The notes under the pieces: model-generated | The model's database searches: none | The model's input: only the letters and a program-made list of their open reading frames with translations | Told to the model about the DNA's origin: nothing | In this document: positions 1 through 8,485 of the stretch, piece after piece | Layout: each line of letters starts with the position of its first letter | Numbering within the stretch: position 1 is the first letter of the stretch | Program-made: the position numbers and the translations under genes | Source: Caldilineaceae bacterium | GTDB lineage: Bacteria > Chloroflexota > Anaerolineae > Caldilineales > Caldilineaceae | Direction: 5' to 3' | DNA length: 64,000 nucleotides | Assembly: GCA_020846635.1 (NCBI GenBank) | Contig: JADLDO010000028.1 | Span: forward strand, 310,001-374,000

Positions 1-2
1 TC

Positions 3-50
3 GAACCGGACATTGATCTGGAAACTTTGCGCGCGCAGAAGTGTAGTTAG
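3..50 (+). CDS. C-terminal end of an upstream gene (partial)
   Basis: An open frame enters from the left edge and stops with TAG at 48-50; only 15 residues are visible, ending LRAQKCS. It is too short to identify. The reason to call it coding is the rho-independent terminator that follows 11 bases later, which needs a plus-strand transcript upstream. Confidence 0.4.
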   Translation, partial: EPDIDLETLRAQKCS

Positions 51-60
51 GATTGACGGC

Positions 61-90
61 AAAGCTCTCCAGTTGGAGGGCTTTTTCTTT
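61..90 (+). terminator. Rho-independent terminator
   Basis: AAAGCTCTCC at 61-70 pairs with GGAGGGCTTT at 75-84 (one G-T pair) around an AGTT loop, and a T-rich tail follows. It closes the transcript of the gene ending at 50 and separates it from argC. Confidence 0.75.
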
Positions 91-133
91 TGTCTACTTT
101 TAGAAGTATAGATTTCAAAAGGATAAACTTGCG

Positions 134-1165
134 ATGTATAGAGCAGGGATTGCCGGGGCAACAGGGTATACCGGTATTGAATTGGTACAACTCATCCAGC
201 GCCACCCGCAATTGGAAGTGGCATGGGTGACAAGCGAGAGCAGCGCAGGCAAGCTCCTCTCCGATGTCCACGCCGCGCCCTATGACTACCCGCTGATCAG
301 CCTCGAAGAGGGGATGAAGCGGGCGGCGGATGTCGATGTGGTCTTTCTCTGCCTGCCCCATGCCGCGTCGATTGAACCTGTGCGCGCCTTCCAAGCCACG
401 GGCGTGCGCGTGATTGACCTCAGTGCCGACTTTCGCCTCACCGATGCCAAAATCTATGAACGCTGGTATAACACTCCTCATACCGCGCCCGATCTGCTCG
501 ATCAATTTGTCTATGGGCTCTGCGAAATCAACCGCGCGCAGATCAGCGGCGCACGTCTGATCGCCAACCCTGGCTGCTACCCCACCAGTGTCAACCTGGG
601 GCTATACCCGTTGGCAAAGGCTGGCTGGCTCAGCGACCAAGTGATTGTGGACAGCAAGAGCGGCATCAGCGGCGCTGGACGGCAGACCAAGCTCCTCTAC
701 TCCTTTGCGGAGGCCAATGAGAACTTCACCCCTTATAACATTGGCGTGCGTCATCGCCACATTGCCGAGATGGAGCAGGTTCTCAACCGCGTCAACGGCC
801 AACATGAGCATCGCTTTATCTTTTCACCCCATCTGCTCCCCGTCAACCGCGGCATTTTGAGCACCATTTATCTAAGCGTGCCCGCTGGTGTGACCGAGCA
901 GATGATCCGCGATCTCTATACTGAAACCTATGCAGGCGAGCCATTCATCCATCTGCTGCCTGCCGGGCAGATTGCGACATTGCGCCACACTAGCCATACC
1001 AACCGCGTCGCCATCAGCATTACCCCGGCAGACCCGACCCAGCCCGACGGCCCGGATTATATCATCGTGGCGACGTTAGATAATTTGGTCAAGGGGGCCA
1101 GCGGGCAGGCGATTCAGAACTTCAACATTGCCGTGGGGCTGGACGAAACCACGGGGCTGCTCTAG
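134..1165 (+). CDS. argC: N-acetyl-gamma-glutamyl-phosphate reductase
   Basis: Third step of arginine synthesis: NADPH-dependent reduction of N-acetylglutamyl phosphate to the semialdehyde, in the cytosol. The 343-residue length is normal for the family. The N-terminal Rossmann motif GATGYTG is at residues 8-14, and the catalytic cysteine is Cys148 in ANPGCYPTS. KSGISGAGR and the C-terminal substrate-binding segment HRHIAEMEQ are also present. The ATG at 134 has a weak AAAAGGA element about 10 bases upstream. It is the first gene of argC-argB-argD-argA-carA on one strand, with argB starting 5 bases after its stop, so transcription as a unit is likely. Identification is secure. Confidence 0.97.
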   Translation: MYRAGIAGATGYTGIELVQLIQRHPQLEVAWVTSESSAGKLLSDVHAAPYDYPLISLEEGMKRAADVDVVFLCLPHAASIEPVRAFQATGVRVIDLSADFRLTDAKIYERWYNTPHTAPDLLDQFVYGLCEINRAQISGARLIANPGCYPTSVNLGLYPLAKAGWLSDQVIVDSKSGISGAGRQTKLLYSFAEANENFTPYNIGVRHRHIAEMEQVLNRVNGQHEHRFIFSPHLLPVNRGILSTIYLSVPAGVTEQMIRDLYTETYAGEPFIHLLPAGQIATLRHTSHTNRVAISITPADPTQPDGPDYIIVATLDNLVKGASGQAIQNFNIAVGLDETTGLL

Positions 1166-1170
1166 GCAGG

Positions 1171-2004
1171 ATGAAACCGGACATGGAGATCATGGAAACG
1201 CAGCCGACCGGAACACCGGATAAGAGTGCGCCATCTTTCACGGTAGTTGTGAAGGTGGGGGGCAATGAGCTTGACGACCCGGCCTTTTTGGATGGGTTGA
1301 TCCTTGCCATTCAAGCGATTCTGAAGGATGGACATATTCCCGTCATTGTCCACGGTGGCGGCAAGACCATTGCCCATTACCAACAGAAGTTGGGGCTGGA
1401 GGCCAAGTTTATCGATGGCCTGCGCGTCACCGACGAGGCGAGCATGGATGTGGCAGAGATGGTACTCAGCGGTCTGACCAACAAGCGCATTGTGCGCGCC
1501 CTGGTCAACGCAGGCATCCGCGCCGCCGGGTTTAGCGGGGTGGATGATGGCACGATCTACGTCGAGCAGATGTGGCACCCAATGGGCGATTTGGGGCGCG
1601 TGGGCGACGTGCAAGATGTCGATACGCATCTGATTGACACATTGGTCGCCGGGGGCATCGTCCCTGTACTCAGCCCCATCAGCTTTGGCGCGCTGGATGC
1701 GCTCAGCTACAACGTCAACGCCGACCATGCCGCCACAGCCATCGCCGCCAAGTTGGGAGCTATCAAGCTCATCTTTGTGAGCAACGTGCCGGGAATTCTG
1801 GTCGCAGGTCGCGTGGCGCGTGCTGTCACAGCCGATCAAGCCGAGCAGTGGATTGAAGAGGGCATTATCACCGGCGGCATGATCCCCAAAGTCCGCAGCG
1901 CTATCCATGCTGTGCAAAATGGCGTGGCCCAAGCGGTCATCACCAACATTGGTGGCGTGCAAGAAGGCAGCGGCACTGGCGTGATTGGTTCGCGTAAAGC
2001 CTAA
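1171..2004 (+). CDS. argB: Acetylglutamate kinase
   Basis: Second step of arginine synthesis: ATP-dependent phosphorylation of N-acetylglutamate. It is an amino-acid-kinase fold protein with VVKVGGNEL near the N terminus, the IPVIVHGGGK glycine-rich loop, FIDGLRVTD, NVNADHAATAIAAKLGA and the ATP-side GGMIPKV motif. At 277 residues it is of usual length, with a slightly long N terminus. Three in-frame ATGs (1171, 1183, 1192) compete. The first lies directly after AGGCAGG, and GGAG inside the reading frame could serve the third, so the first 7 residues are uncertain. It follows argC by 5 bases, consistent with cotranscription. Confidence 0.96.
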   Translation: MKPDMEIMETQPTGTPDKSAPSFTVVVKVGGNELDDPAFLDGLILAIQAILKDGHIPVIVHGGGKTIAHYQQKLGLEAKFIDGLRVTDEASMDVAEMVLSGLTNKRIVRALVNAGIRAAGFSGVDDGTIYVEQMWHPMGDLGRVGDVQDVDTHLIDTLVAGGIVPVLSPISFGALDALSYNVNADHAATAIAAKLGAIKLIFVSNVPGILVAGRVARAVTADQAEQWIEEGIITGGMIPKVRSAIHAVQNGVAQAVITNIGGVQEGSGTGVIGSRKA

Positions 2005-2111
2005 TTTGTAGAGTACGCGTCAGCAGAGAGAGCCCTACGGGGTGACAGTAGGGTGACAGGGAACATGCTGAATTCGAGGAACAGGGAACCAAAAGGAAAA
2101 GAGGAGCGAGG

Positions 2112-3314
2112 ATGAACGCGCAGAAGATCAATACCCAGGAAGTGATCGAGCAAGAGCAAGAGTATGTGCTGGGCGTCTACAGCCGCCCGCCCTTTGTCAT
2201 TGAGCGGGGCGAAGGCAGCACCCTCTTTGACAGCGAGGGCAACGCCTATATTGATTGTGTCTCCGGTATCGCCGTCAATGCCCTGGGCTATAACGATGCA
2301 GGCATCAACCAGGCCATGCAAGAGGCGATGAGTACGGGTGTGATGCATGTCAGCAACCTTTATCACACCGCGGCGCATGCCAAGTTGGCGAAGCTGCTCT
2401 GTGAGACGAGCTTTGCCGACAAGGTGCACTTTAGCTTGTCCGGGGCCGATGCCAACGAAGGCGCGTTCAAGTTTGCCCGCCGCTATGCTCGCGAAAAAGG
2501 GCACGAAGACAAGTTTGAGATTCTTTCCTTCAGCAACGCCTTTCATGGGCGGCTCTTTGGCTCATTGGCTGCCACGCCGCGACCCAAATACCAGGATCCC
2601 TTTAAGCCCCTGATGCCAGGGGTGCGCTTTGCCGAGTTCAACAACTTAGAGAGCGCACAGGCGGCGATGGATGAGAAGGTATGCGCCATCATCGTCGAGC
2701 CGATCCAGGGTGAAGGGGGTATCTATCCGGCCTCGCGCGAATTCCTGCAAGGGCTGCGCGCATTGGCCGACCAGTACGATGCGCTGTTGCTCTTCGACGA
2801 GGTGCAATGTGGCATGGGGCGCACAGGCAAGCTCTGGGCCTATGAGCATTATGGGGTGGAGCCGGATATTTTGACCTCGGCCAAGCCGCTGGCGGGCGGG
2901 CTGCCCATCGGTGCGATCTTGATGCGCCAGAAGGTCGCCGACGCCATGCACAAGGGCGATCATGCCAGCACCTTTGCCGGGGGGCCGGTGACGACGCATG
3001 TAGCCCACCATGTGGTCAGCCGCGTCTCTGACCAAGCCTTTCTTGCCGATGTTCAGGCCAAAGGCCAGTTGCTCAAGGATCGGCTTGAGGAACTCAACAG
3101 CCCGCACACAGTCGAAATTCGGGGTGAGGGCTTGCTGATCGGCATGGAGTTGGACATCGATACCAACCCGATTGTGGCGGAAGGCTACAAGCATGGCGTC
3201 ATTCTCGTCAACGCCGGGCCGAACGTGCTGCGCTTTGTGCCGCCCCTGGTGATTACCGAAGAGGAGATCGCACAGGTGACGGATACGGTCGGCAAGATTC
3301 TGAAACAGTTCTAA
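2112..3314 (+). CDS. argD: Acetylornithine aminotransferase
   Basis: Class III PLP-dependent aminotransferase converting N-acetylglutamate semialdehyde to N-acetylornithine. The PLP lysine is Lys258 in TSAKPLAGGLPIGA, and the cofactor-binding LLFDEVQCGMGRTG lies at about residues 226-238. SGADANEGAFKFAR and the SFSNAFHGRLFG segment match the acetylornithine branch of the family. Length (400) is typical. The ATG at 2112 follows a good GAGGAG ribosome site. A 107-base gap separates it from argB, holding only short repeats around GGGTGACAG and no clear terminator. Position in the arg cluster supports the acetylornithine rather than the ornithine or GABA specificity. Confidence 0.95.
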   Translation: MNAQKINTQEVIEQEQEYVLGVYSRPPFVIERGEGSTLFDSEGNAYIDCVSGIAVNALGYNDAGINQAMQEAMSTGVMHVSNLYHTAAHAKLAKLLCETSFADKVHFSLSGADANEGAFKFARRYAREKGHEDKFEILSFSNAFHGRLFGSLAATPRPKYQDPFKPLMPGVRFAEFNNLESAQAAMDEKVCAIIVEPIQGEGGIYPASREFLQGLRALADQYDALLLFDEVQCGMGRTGKLWAYEHYGVEPDILTSAKPLAGGLPIGAILMRQKVADAMHKGDHASTFAGGPVTTHVAHHVVSRVSDQAFLADVQAKGQLLKDRLEELNSPHTVEIRGEGLLIGMELDIDTNPIVAEGYKHGVILVNAGPNVLRFVPPLVITEEEIAQVTDTVGKILKQF

Positions 3315-3334
3315 TTGTTTTTTCGTTATTCGGG

Positions 3335-3371
3335 ATGGGCGATAACAGATTACAGACGTTCAATCGCCCAT
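3335..3371. other. 9-bp inverted repeat between argD and argA
   Basis: ATGGGCGAT (3335-3343) and ATCGCCCAT (3363-3371) are perfect inverted arms with a 19-base loop in the 100-base gap after argD. No T-run follows, so it is not a standard terminator; it could be a weak RNA hairpin or an operator. Confidence 0.35.
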
Positions 3372-3414
3372 TCTACTTATCTCGGAGGTTCTTGGTAGAG
3401 GAGATCCAGAGGAA

Positions 3415-3993
3415 TTGTCCATCACCATCCGTCCTGCCGGCGAGCAGGACATCCCGGCCATCTTGACGATGGTCAACCGCTTTGCCGCACAAAATGTCAT
3501 GCTGCCGCGCACAGAAGCCAGCGTGCAGCAAACCCTCTCCGACTGGCTGGTGGCGACAGATGCCGGCGATGTGGTCGCGGGTTGTGGATCGCTTGTCCCC
3601 CTGACCGATACATTAGTGGAGATTCGCTCGTTGGCGACCCACGAAGATTATCAGGGGCAGGGCATTGGTGGGTTGCTTGTGCAAGCGCTGATCGACATGG
3701 CGCGCGAACAAGAATATGAGCAAGTCTGCGCGCTGACGCTGCGTACGAGCTTTTTTGAGCGTTTGGGCTTTACGGTGGTGGACCGCTGGAGCATCAGCCC
3801 CAAAGTCTGGCAAGCCTGTATCTATTGTCCGAAGTTCCACCGCTGCGATGAGGTGGCCGTACTCATGCCGCTGGTAGAGAAGCCCGCCAAGCTGGAGACC
3901 AAACCCCCGGCCTGGAATGGCCTGTTGCGCTGGGATTCGTGGCAACCGCTGAAATTGGCCTATCAACAGCGGCCCGATCACCACGAAGAATAA
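3415..3993 (+). CDS. argA: Short-form N-acetylglutamate synthase (GNAT)
   Basis: GNAT acetyltransferase that probably makes N-acetylglutamate from glutamate and acetyl-CoA, the first step of the pathway. The acetyl-CoA loop EDYQGQGIGGLLVQ is at about residues 78-91. The C-terminal signature WQACIYCPKFHRCDEVAVL, with its three cysteines, is typical of short ArgA proteins. About 40 further residues rich in Pro, Lys and Trp extend past the usual end. The start is a TTG at 3415 with AGAGGAG 11 bases upstream. Its place between argD and carA agrees with this role. A different GNAT substrate cannot be excluded from sequence alone. Confidence 0.8.
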   Translation: MSITIRPAGEQDIPAILTMVNRFAAQNVMLPRTEASVQQTLSDWLVATDAGDVVAGCGSLVPLTDTLVEIRSLATHEDYQGQGIGGLLVQALIDMAREQEYEQVCALTLRTSFFERLGFTVVDRWSISPKVWQACIYCPKFHRCDEVAVLMPLVEKPAKLETKPPAWNGLLRWDSWQPLKLAYQQRPDHHEE

Positions 3994-4005
3994 GAACAAT
4001 TCGAG

Positions 4006-4038
4006 CGGGGTGGTTCGACCAAGCGTCAGACCACCCCG
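4006..4038 (+). other. Perfect 9-bp hairpin after argA
   Basis: CGGGGTGGT (4006-4014) pairs perfectly with ACCACCCCG (4030-4038) over a 15-base loop, starting 12 bases after the argA stop. It is immediately followed by the larger palindrome at 4058-4103, so the argA-carA gap holds two tandem hairpins. This may reduce read-through into carA. Confidence 0.45.
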
Positions 4039-4057
4039 ATTCACGCATAGGAGTACC

Positions 4058-4105
4058 ACCCTCCCGGAAGCGGCCCAGAGGGCTCCGCAGCTTCCGGGAG
4101 GGTTT
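4058..4105 (+). repeat. Dispersed palindrome, copy 1
   Basis: ACCCTCCCGGAAGC at 4058-4071 is the exact inverse of GCTTCCGGGAGGGT at 4090-4103, with the GC-rich loop GGCCCAGAGGGCTCCGCA between them and TTT after. Related copies lie at 5387, 14381, 46837, 62202 and 63967. The copy sits directly before carA. Confidence 0.85.
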
Positions 4106-4143
4106 GGGCGAAAATTTTGGAACAAAAGCAGGAGAGTGAAAAC

Positions 4144-5334
4144 GTGACGGCAATTTTGGTGTTGGCAGATGGCACTGTGTTCCACGGCCAAGCCTTTGGC
4201 GCAGCGACCACCGTGGTCGGCGAAGTTGTTTTTAATACCAGCCTCACTGGCTATCAGGAGGTCATCACCGACCCATCCTATCGCGGCCAAATGGTCTGTA
4301 TGACCCTGCCGCATGTGGGCAATACAGGCATCAATACCGAAGATGTGGAGAGTGATCGCCCGCAGATTACTGCGTTCATTGTGCGCGAGGTGAGCCCGCT
4401 TGTGAGCAACTGGCGCGCGCATGAAACGCTGCCCGACTACTTGGCGCGCCACGGAATTCCTGGCATCAGCGAAGTAGATACCCGCGCTCTCACGCGCCAT
4501 TTGCGCGACAAGGGCGTGCTCCATGCAGCGCTCTGTACCGATGGCAGCAAGAGCGAGGCGGAGCTGCTGACACTGGCGCAGACATGGGAAGGGCTGGATG
4601 GCCGCGATCTGGTCAAGGAAGTGACCTGCCAAGAGCCCTACAACTGGATCGACGGCACCGGGGTCGAGTGGACACCTGTCCCCGCCGGGCGCAATGTCAA
4701 AGATGGTGTTGCAGATACCGCACCGGTGATTGGTGACGCCGCGGCAGCCGAGGCAGATACCCCGCTGGTAGTCGCCTATGATTTTGGCATCAAGCATAAC
4801 ATCCTGCGCCGCCTTACCAGCCACGGGCTGCGCGTGACGGTCGTTCCAGCGCATACGCCGGCCAATGACGTGCTGGCGCTCAACCCGAATGGCATCTTCC
4901 TCAGCAATGGGCCAGGCGATCCGGCAGGTGTGCCCTATGCAGCCAACGCGGTCAACGCCCTGCTAACCACAGGTGTTCCCACCTTTGGTATCTGCTTGGG
5001 TCATCAGATCATCGGCCTGGCATTGGGCGGCGACACCTATAAGCTCAAATTTGGGCATCATGGCAGCAACCAGCCCGTGAGCGACAGCAGCGCCACCAAC
5101 GTACAGATCACGGCGCAGAATCACAACTATGCTGTGCGCGAAGAGGGGCTTCCCGATAATGTTGAGATTACCCACCGCAACCTCAACGATGGCACAGTCG
5201 AGGGGCTGCGGCTGACCGATCAGCCGGTTTTCTGCGTTCAGTACCATCCTGAAGCCAGTCCCGGCCCTCACGACGCCGACCTACTCTTCGCCCGCTTCGC
5301 CCGCCTCGTCAAAGAGCACGCCAAGCAGGAATAG
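4144..5334 (+). CDS. carA: Carbamoyl-phosphate synthase small subunit
   Basis: Glutaminase subunit that passes ammonia to CarB for carbamoyl phosphate, feeding arginine and pyrimidine synthesis. The N-terminal small-subunit domain ([27 protein letters not shown]) is followed by a class I glutamine amidotransferase domain. Its triad is Cys284 in GICLGHQI with His368 and Glu370 in [10 protein letters not shown] choose the GTG at 4144, with GGAG nine bases upstream. An in-frame TTG at 4117 would add nine residues and reach into the downstream flank of the hairpin. The carB gene is not in the window. Ending the arg cluster, it supplies carbamoyl phosphate for citrulline formation. Confidence 0.95.
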   Translation: MTAILVLADGTVFHGQAFGAATTVVGEVVFNTSLTGYQEVITDPSYRGQMVCMTLPHVGNTGINTEDVESDRPQITAFIVREVSPLVSNWRAHETLPDYLARHGIPGISEVDTRALTRHLRDKGVLHAALCTDGSKSEAELLTLAQTWEGLDGRDLVKEVTCQEPYNWIDGTGVEWTPVPAGRNVKDGVADTAPVIGDAAAAEADTPLVVAYDFGIKHNILRRLTSHGLRVTVVPAHTPANDVLALNPNGIFLSNGPGDPAGVPYAANAVNALLTTGVPTFGICLGHQIIGLALGGDTYKLKFGHHGSNQPVSDSSATNVQITAQNHNYAVREEGLPDNVEITHRNLNDGTVEGLRLTDQPVFCVQYHPEASPGPHDADLLFARFARLVKEHAKQE

Positions 5335-5386
5335 GCAGAGAATGTCTCGCTCAGAGCCGCCGAGACGCAGAGATGAGAGGCTGTAC

Positions 5387-5423
5387 CCTTCCCGGAAGCT
5401 CCGGGCTTCTGGGAAGGTTTTTT
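5387..5423 (+). terminator. Terminator of the arg-carA cluster (palindrome family, copy 2)
   Basis: CCTTCCCGGAAGC (5387-5399) pairs with GCTTCTGGGAAGG (5405-5417) with one G-T pair, then TTTTTT. It is a shortened relative of the dispersed palindrome and a convincing rho-independent terminator. Confidence 0.85.
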
Positions 5424-5467
5424 GAGCTCCACCAACTATCCCCCAGAAATCCACAAGGCATCGCCCC

Positions 5468-5908
5468 ATGACAGAATTAGCCACTACCTGGGATGGCCTG
5501 CCCATTAGCCCTGAAGCCCCCTTTGGGGCTTTAATCGTCGTCTATCGTCGCGGCGTGGCAGGCGTAGAACTGCTTGTCCTCCACCGCACCCACAACGGCC
5601 CCACCTATGAAGGAGACTGGGCATGGACGCCCCCTTCCGGCGCGCGCCTGCCAAACGAGCCAATAGACGCGTGCGCGCGTCGTGAACTGCTGGAAGAAAC
5701 GGGCTTAACTCTCCCCTTGCAAGCAACGGGTCAAGGATTGGATAGCTGGGCGGTTTACACTGCGGAAGCAACCCCTGATAGTGCGATTGTGCTTGATGCC
5801 GAACATGATCGCTTCGAATGGGTAAAGTTGGATGTTGCGCTGGCACGCTGCCTGCCGGAGCCGGTGGCGCAGAGTATACGAACCGTTGCCGGGCTTCTGC
5901 GGCTTTAG
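5468..5908 (+). CDS. Nudix hydrolase
   Basis: Small hydrolase of nucleoside diphosphates linked to another moiety; substrate unknown. The Nudix box fits the GX5EX7REUXEEXGU pattern perfectly at residues 58-80, running from GARLPNE to RRELLEETGL. It supplies the Mg-binding glutamates. The protein is 146 residues, a single-domain size. The context is a gap after the carA terminator and a close downstream neighbour: homoserine dehydrogenase starts 14 bases after its stop, so the two probably share a transcript without an obvious pathway link. The ATG at 5468 lacks a strong ribosome site. Confidence 0.9.
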   Translation: MTELATTWDGLPISPEAPFGALIVVYRRGVAGVELLVLHRTHNGPTYEGDWAWTPPSGARLPNEPIDACARRELLEETGLTLPLQATGQGLDSWAVYTAEATPDSAIVLDAEHDRFEWVKLDVALARCLPEPVAQSIRTVAGLLRL

Positions 5909-5922
5909 CAGGAAACCATAAA

Positions 5923-6966
5923 ATGAAAAACGATACCCCACTCAAAACCATCGACACCTTCCTCGTCGGCCTCGGCAATGTCAACCGCAACTTCCTGCGC
6001 ATCCTTGAGATGAAAGGGGAGCGGCTGGCGGCGGAATATGGGCTGGCCTTTCGCATTGTGGCGATTGCCGACAGCAGCGGCGTGGCGGTGAACGCCACAG
6101 GCTTTGACCCAGCCATGACGCGCCGCGCCAAAGAAGCAGGTACGCCGGTGCGCGTCATGGCTGGATTCCAGCCCGGCGTCACCCCCGCAGAGCTTGCCGC
6201 GACGCTGGATTGTGACCTGGTGCTGGAGGCGTCACCCGTCAACCTGGATCATGGCGAACCGGGGCTGTCGGTGACGCGCAATGCGCTGCAACGGGGTATT
6301 CCTGTGGTCTTGGCAAACAAAGCGCCGCTGGTCCTGGCCTTTGCTGAGTTGAGCGACCTCGCCCAAAGCAGAGGGGCGGGGCTGGCCTACAGCGCCACGG
6401 TCTGCGGTGCGCTGCCTGTGATCAACATCGGGCAGCGTGACCTGATTGCAGCGGATATTCTGCATCTGCGCGGCATCTTCAACAGCACCAGCAACTTTGT
6501 GCTGAGCGAGATGGCGGCGGGCCGCGACTATGCCACGGCGCTGGCAGAGGCACAGCGGCGGGGCATTGCCGAAGCCGACCCCACGCTGGATGTGGAAGGC
6601 TGGGATACGGCGAACAAACTGATCATCATTGCCAACAGCTTCATGGGGATACGCGCAACGCTGGCGGATGTGACCGTAGAGGGGATGACACACCTGACGC
6701 CGCTGGATTTGCAAGCCGCAGCCCAGCGGGGAGAGATGATCAAGTTGATGGCAAAGGCGGAGGCCCTGCCCGATGGTGGTTATCAGTTAAGCGTCGGGCC
6801 AACGTCGCTGCCTGCTGCTGATTTCCTGGCGCGCTGTGACGGCTGGGAGATGGGCATCGAAGTGCGTAGCGACCTCTATGGGCTGATGTATCACAAAATC
6901 TGGGAGCGCGAACCCCTGCCCACTGCCGCGGCCATGCTGCGCGATGCGGTCAATCTGCTGCGTTGA
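5923..6966 (+). CDS. hom: Homoserine dehydrogenase, ACT-less
   Basis: NAD(P)H-dependent reduction of aspartate semialdehyde to homoserine, on the way to threonine and methionine. Rossmann motif VGLGNVNRN is at residues 15-23, the catalytic lysine is Lys133 in LANKAPLV, and the substrate segment includes GIFNSTSNFVLSEM and EADPTLDVEGWDTANK. At 347 residues it ends without the C-terminal ACT domain of threonine-regulated enzymes, so feedback control by that route is not expected. The ATG at 5923 has AGGA nine bases upstream. An upstream in-frame start inside the Nudix gene is less credible. It converges on htrA with a 5-base gap. Confidence 0.92.
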   Translation: MKNDTPLKTIDTFLVGLGNVNRNFLRILEMKGERLAAEYGLAFRIVAIADSSGVAVNATGFDPAMTRRAKEAGTPVRVMAGFQPGVTPAELAATLDCDLVLEASPVNLDHGEPGLSVTRNALQRGIPVVLANKAPLVLAFAELSDLAQSRGAGLAYSATVCGALPVINIGQRDLIAADILHLRGIFNSTSNFVLSEMAAGRDYATALAEAQRRGIAEADPTLDVEGWDTANKLIIIANSFMGIRATLADVTVEGMTHLTPLDLQAAAQRGEMIKLMAKAEALPDGGYQLSVGPTSLPAADFLARCDGWEMGIEVRSDLYGLMYHKIWEREPLPTAAAMLRDAVNLLR

Positions 6967-6971
6967 GTGCG

Positions 6972-8249
6972 TCAAGTCGGTTCTTCTGTGAGCGTTACGG
7001 TGATGGTGTATTCCTGGGTGTCGCGCAGCAGTGTGACGGTCACAGAATCGCCCACATGGTAATGATCCTCCAGCAAGGTTTCCAGTTGCTCCAAGCGCGT
7101 AATGGGGACATCACCGACTCGCAAGAGAATATCGCCACCCACATAAACGCGCTGATTCCCCAGAATCACCTCGCGTTGTGCGCCGCGCACATCAGCATCG
7201 TCCAATGGTGAACCATCAAAAAGTTGGACGAGGAGCAGCCCTTCTTCCACTGGCAATTGCAAGGTCTTGGCCCGCCCAGGCGTGAGCGCATAGGCATAGC
7301 GGATACCCAACCACGGATGGCGATAGCGCCCTAACTCCAGCAGATCGGGCAAGAGCCGGTTCACTGTATCCACCGGCACAGCAAAGCCCACCCCAGCACT
7401 CGCCCCGGTGGGGCTAAAGATGGCAGAGTTGATGCCGATGACGCGCCCGCTGCTGTCGAGCAGAGGCCCGCCCGAATTGCCACGGTTGATGGAGGCATCG
7501 GTCTGGATGACGCCGGTGATGGGGCGACCATCATCGCCTTCAAGCGTGCGTCCCAGCGCGCTGATCACGCCCGTCGTCAGGGTGCGCCCAAATTGACCAA
7601 AGGGATTGCCGATGGCGATGGCACGTTGACCGACAAGCAGGCTTGCCGAGCTTCCTAACTCTACAGGAACCAGCAGATCCGCCGGCGCATCCACGCGCAA
7701 CACGGCAATGTCATTACGCGGGTCTGCGCCCACCACCTCAGCCGGATAGGAGTCCCCTTCACCAAAGATCACGGTAATCTCCTCTGCTCCTTCAACCACA
7801 TGATAGTTGGTGAGCAAGTGTCCCAGGGAATCAATGACAAAACCGGAGCCGGAACCTTCCTGGGGGACAGTATTATAGAAGAAATCACGCACAGTAACGA
7901 CCGTGTTGATACTGACTACAGCAGGTGAAACGCGCTGGTAAACATCAATGATACGACGCTCGGCCAAATCGAGCCCGTTCGCATCAATCTGCGCGAGATC
8001 ATCCTGTGCAAGATTGTCTGTGGTTGGTGGCACAACTTGCGCTACAGACTGCACGACGGTCTCTGGCGTAGAGGATGACGTGAGCGACGGCTCTGGAGTG
8101 GGGGTAAAGGTAGGGGCCACCAGACGCACAGGCGCGGTCGGTGTGGAGATCACCGTCGAACAGCCTACCGCCATCAACAGTGACATCCCTACAATCATCC
8201 AGCCCCAACGCCGGTGAATCATTTTGGATAACGAACGAAGCACAACCAT
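6972..8249 (-). CDS. HtrA/DegP-type serine protease, lipoprotein
   Basis: Envelope quality-control protease of the S1C family. The N terminus has a hydrophobic segment ending in lipobox LMAVGC (Cys30), so the protein is probably lipid-anchored outside the membrane. A Thr/Pro/Ser-rich linker (about 31-80) precedes the protease domain with catalytic His150 (LLTNYHVVEG), Asp180 (RNDIAVLRV) and Ser259 (NRGNSGGPL). One C-terminal PDZ domain covers about residues 300-420. The ATG at 8249 or an internal ATG at 8222, just before IHRRWGW, could start it; both keep the signal. It lies alone on the minus strand, and the tandem ATCTATCTTA motifs in its upstream gap (8290-8315) may be regulatory. Confidence 0.93.
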   Translation of the reverse strand: MVVLRSLSKMIHRRWGWMIVGMSLLMAVGCSTVISTPTAPVRLVAPTFTPTPEPSLTSSSTPETVVQSVAQVVPPTTDNLAQDDLAQIDANGLDLAERRIIDVYQRVSPAVVSINTVVTVRDFFYNTVPQEGSGSGFVIDSLGHLLTNYHVVEGAEEITVIFGEGDSYPAEVVGADPRNDIAVLRVDAPADLLVPVELGSSASLLVGQRAIAIGNPFGQFGRTLTTGVISALGRTLEGDDGRPITGVIQTDASINRGNSGGPLLDSSGRVIGINSAIFSPTGASAGVGFAVPVDTVNRLLPDLLELGRYRHPWLGIRYAYALTPGRAKTLQLPVEEGLLLVQLFDGSPLDDADVRGAQREVILGNQRVYVGGDILLRVGDVPITRLEQLETLLEDHYHVGDSVTVTLLRDTQEYTITVTLTEEPT

Positions 8250-8399
8250 GTGCGCGAGCCTCCAACAGGATCTAGCATCAGGCGACCATGTAAGATAGAT
8301 CGTATAAGATAGATAGCGCGTTTATTTCCGGGATGGGGGAGAACCGATCGACGCATCAAACAGATTGAGTATCGCACTGAATAAGCTGCGGGCAAAAAT

Positions 8400-8453
8400 A
8401 AAACACCAAAAATAAAACACCGTGGTATCTGTGCGATCAGACATCCACGGTGT
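8400..8453 (-). terminator. Terminator of the OmpR-type regulator gene
   Basis: Arms ACACCGTGG (8417-8425) and CCACGGTGT (8445-8453) form a 9-bp perfect stem. On the minus strand it is followed by TTTTATTTTTGGTG, a T-rich tail, with a second copy of the ACACC/T-rich unit beyond. Confidence 0.8.
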
Positions 8454-8485
8454 GGCTTTGTTCCATAACTCGCTTTACACAGCGA

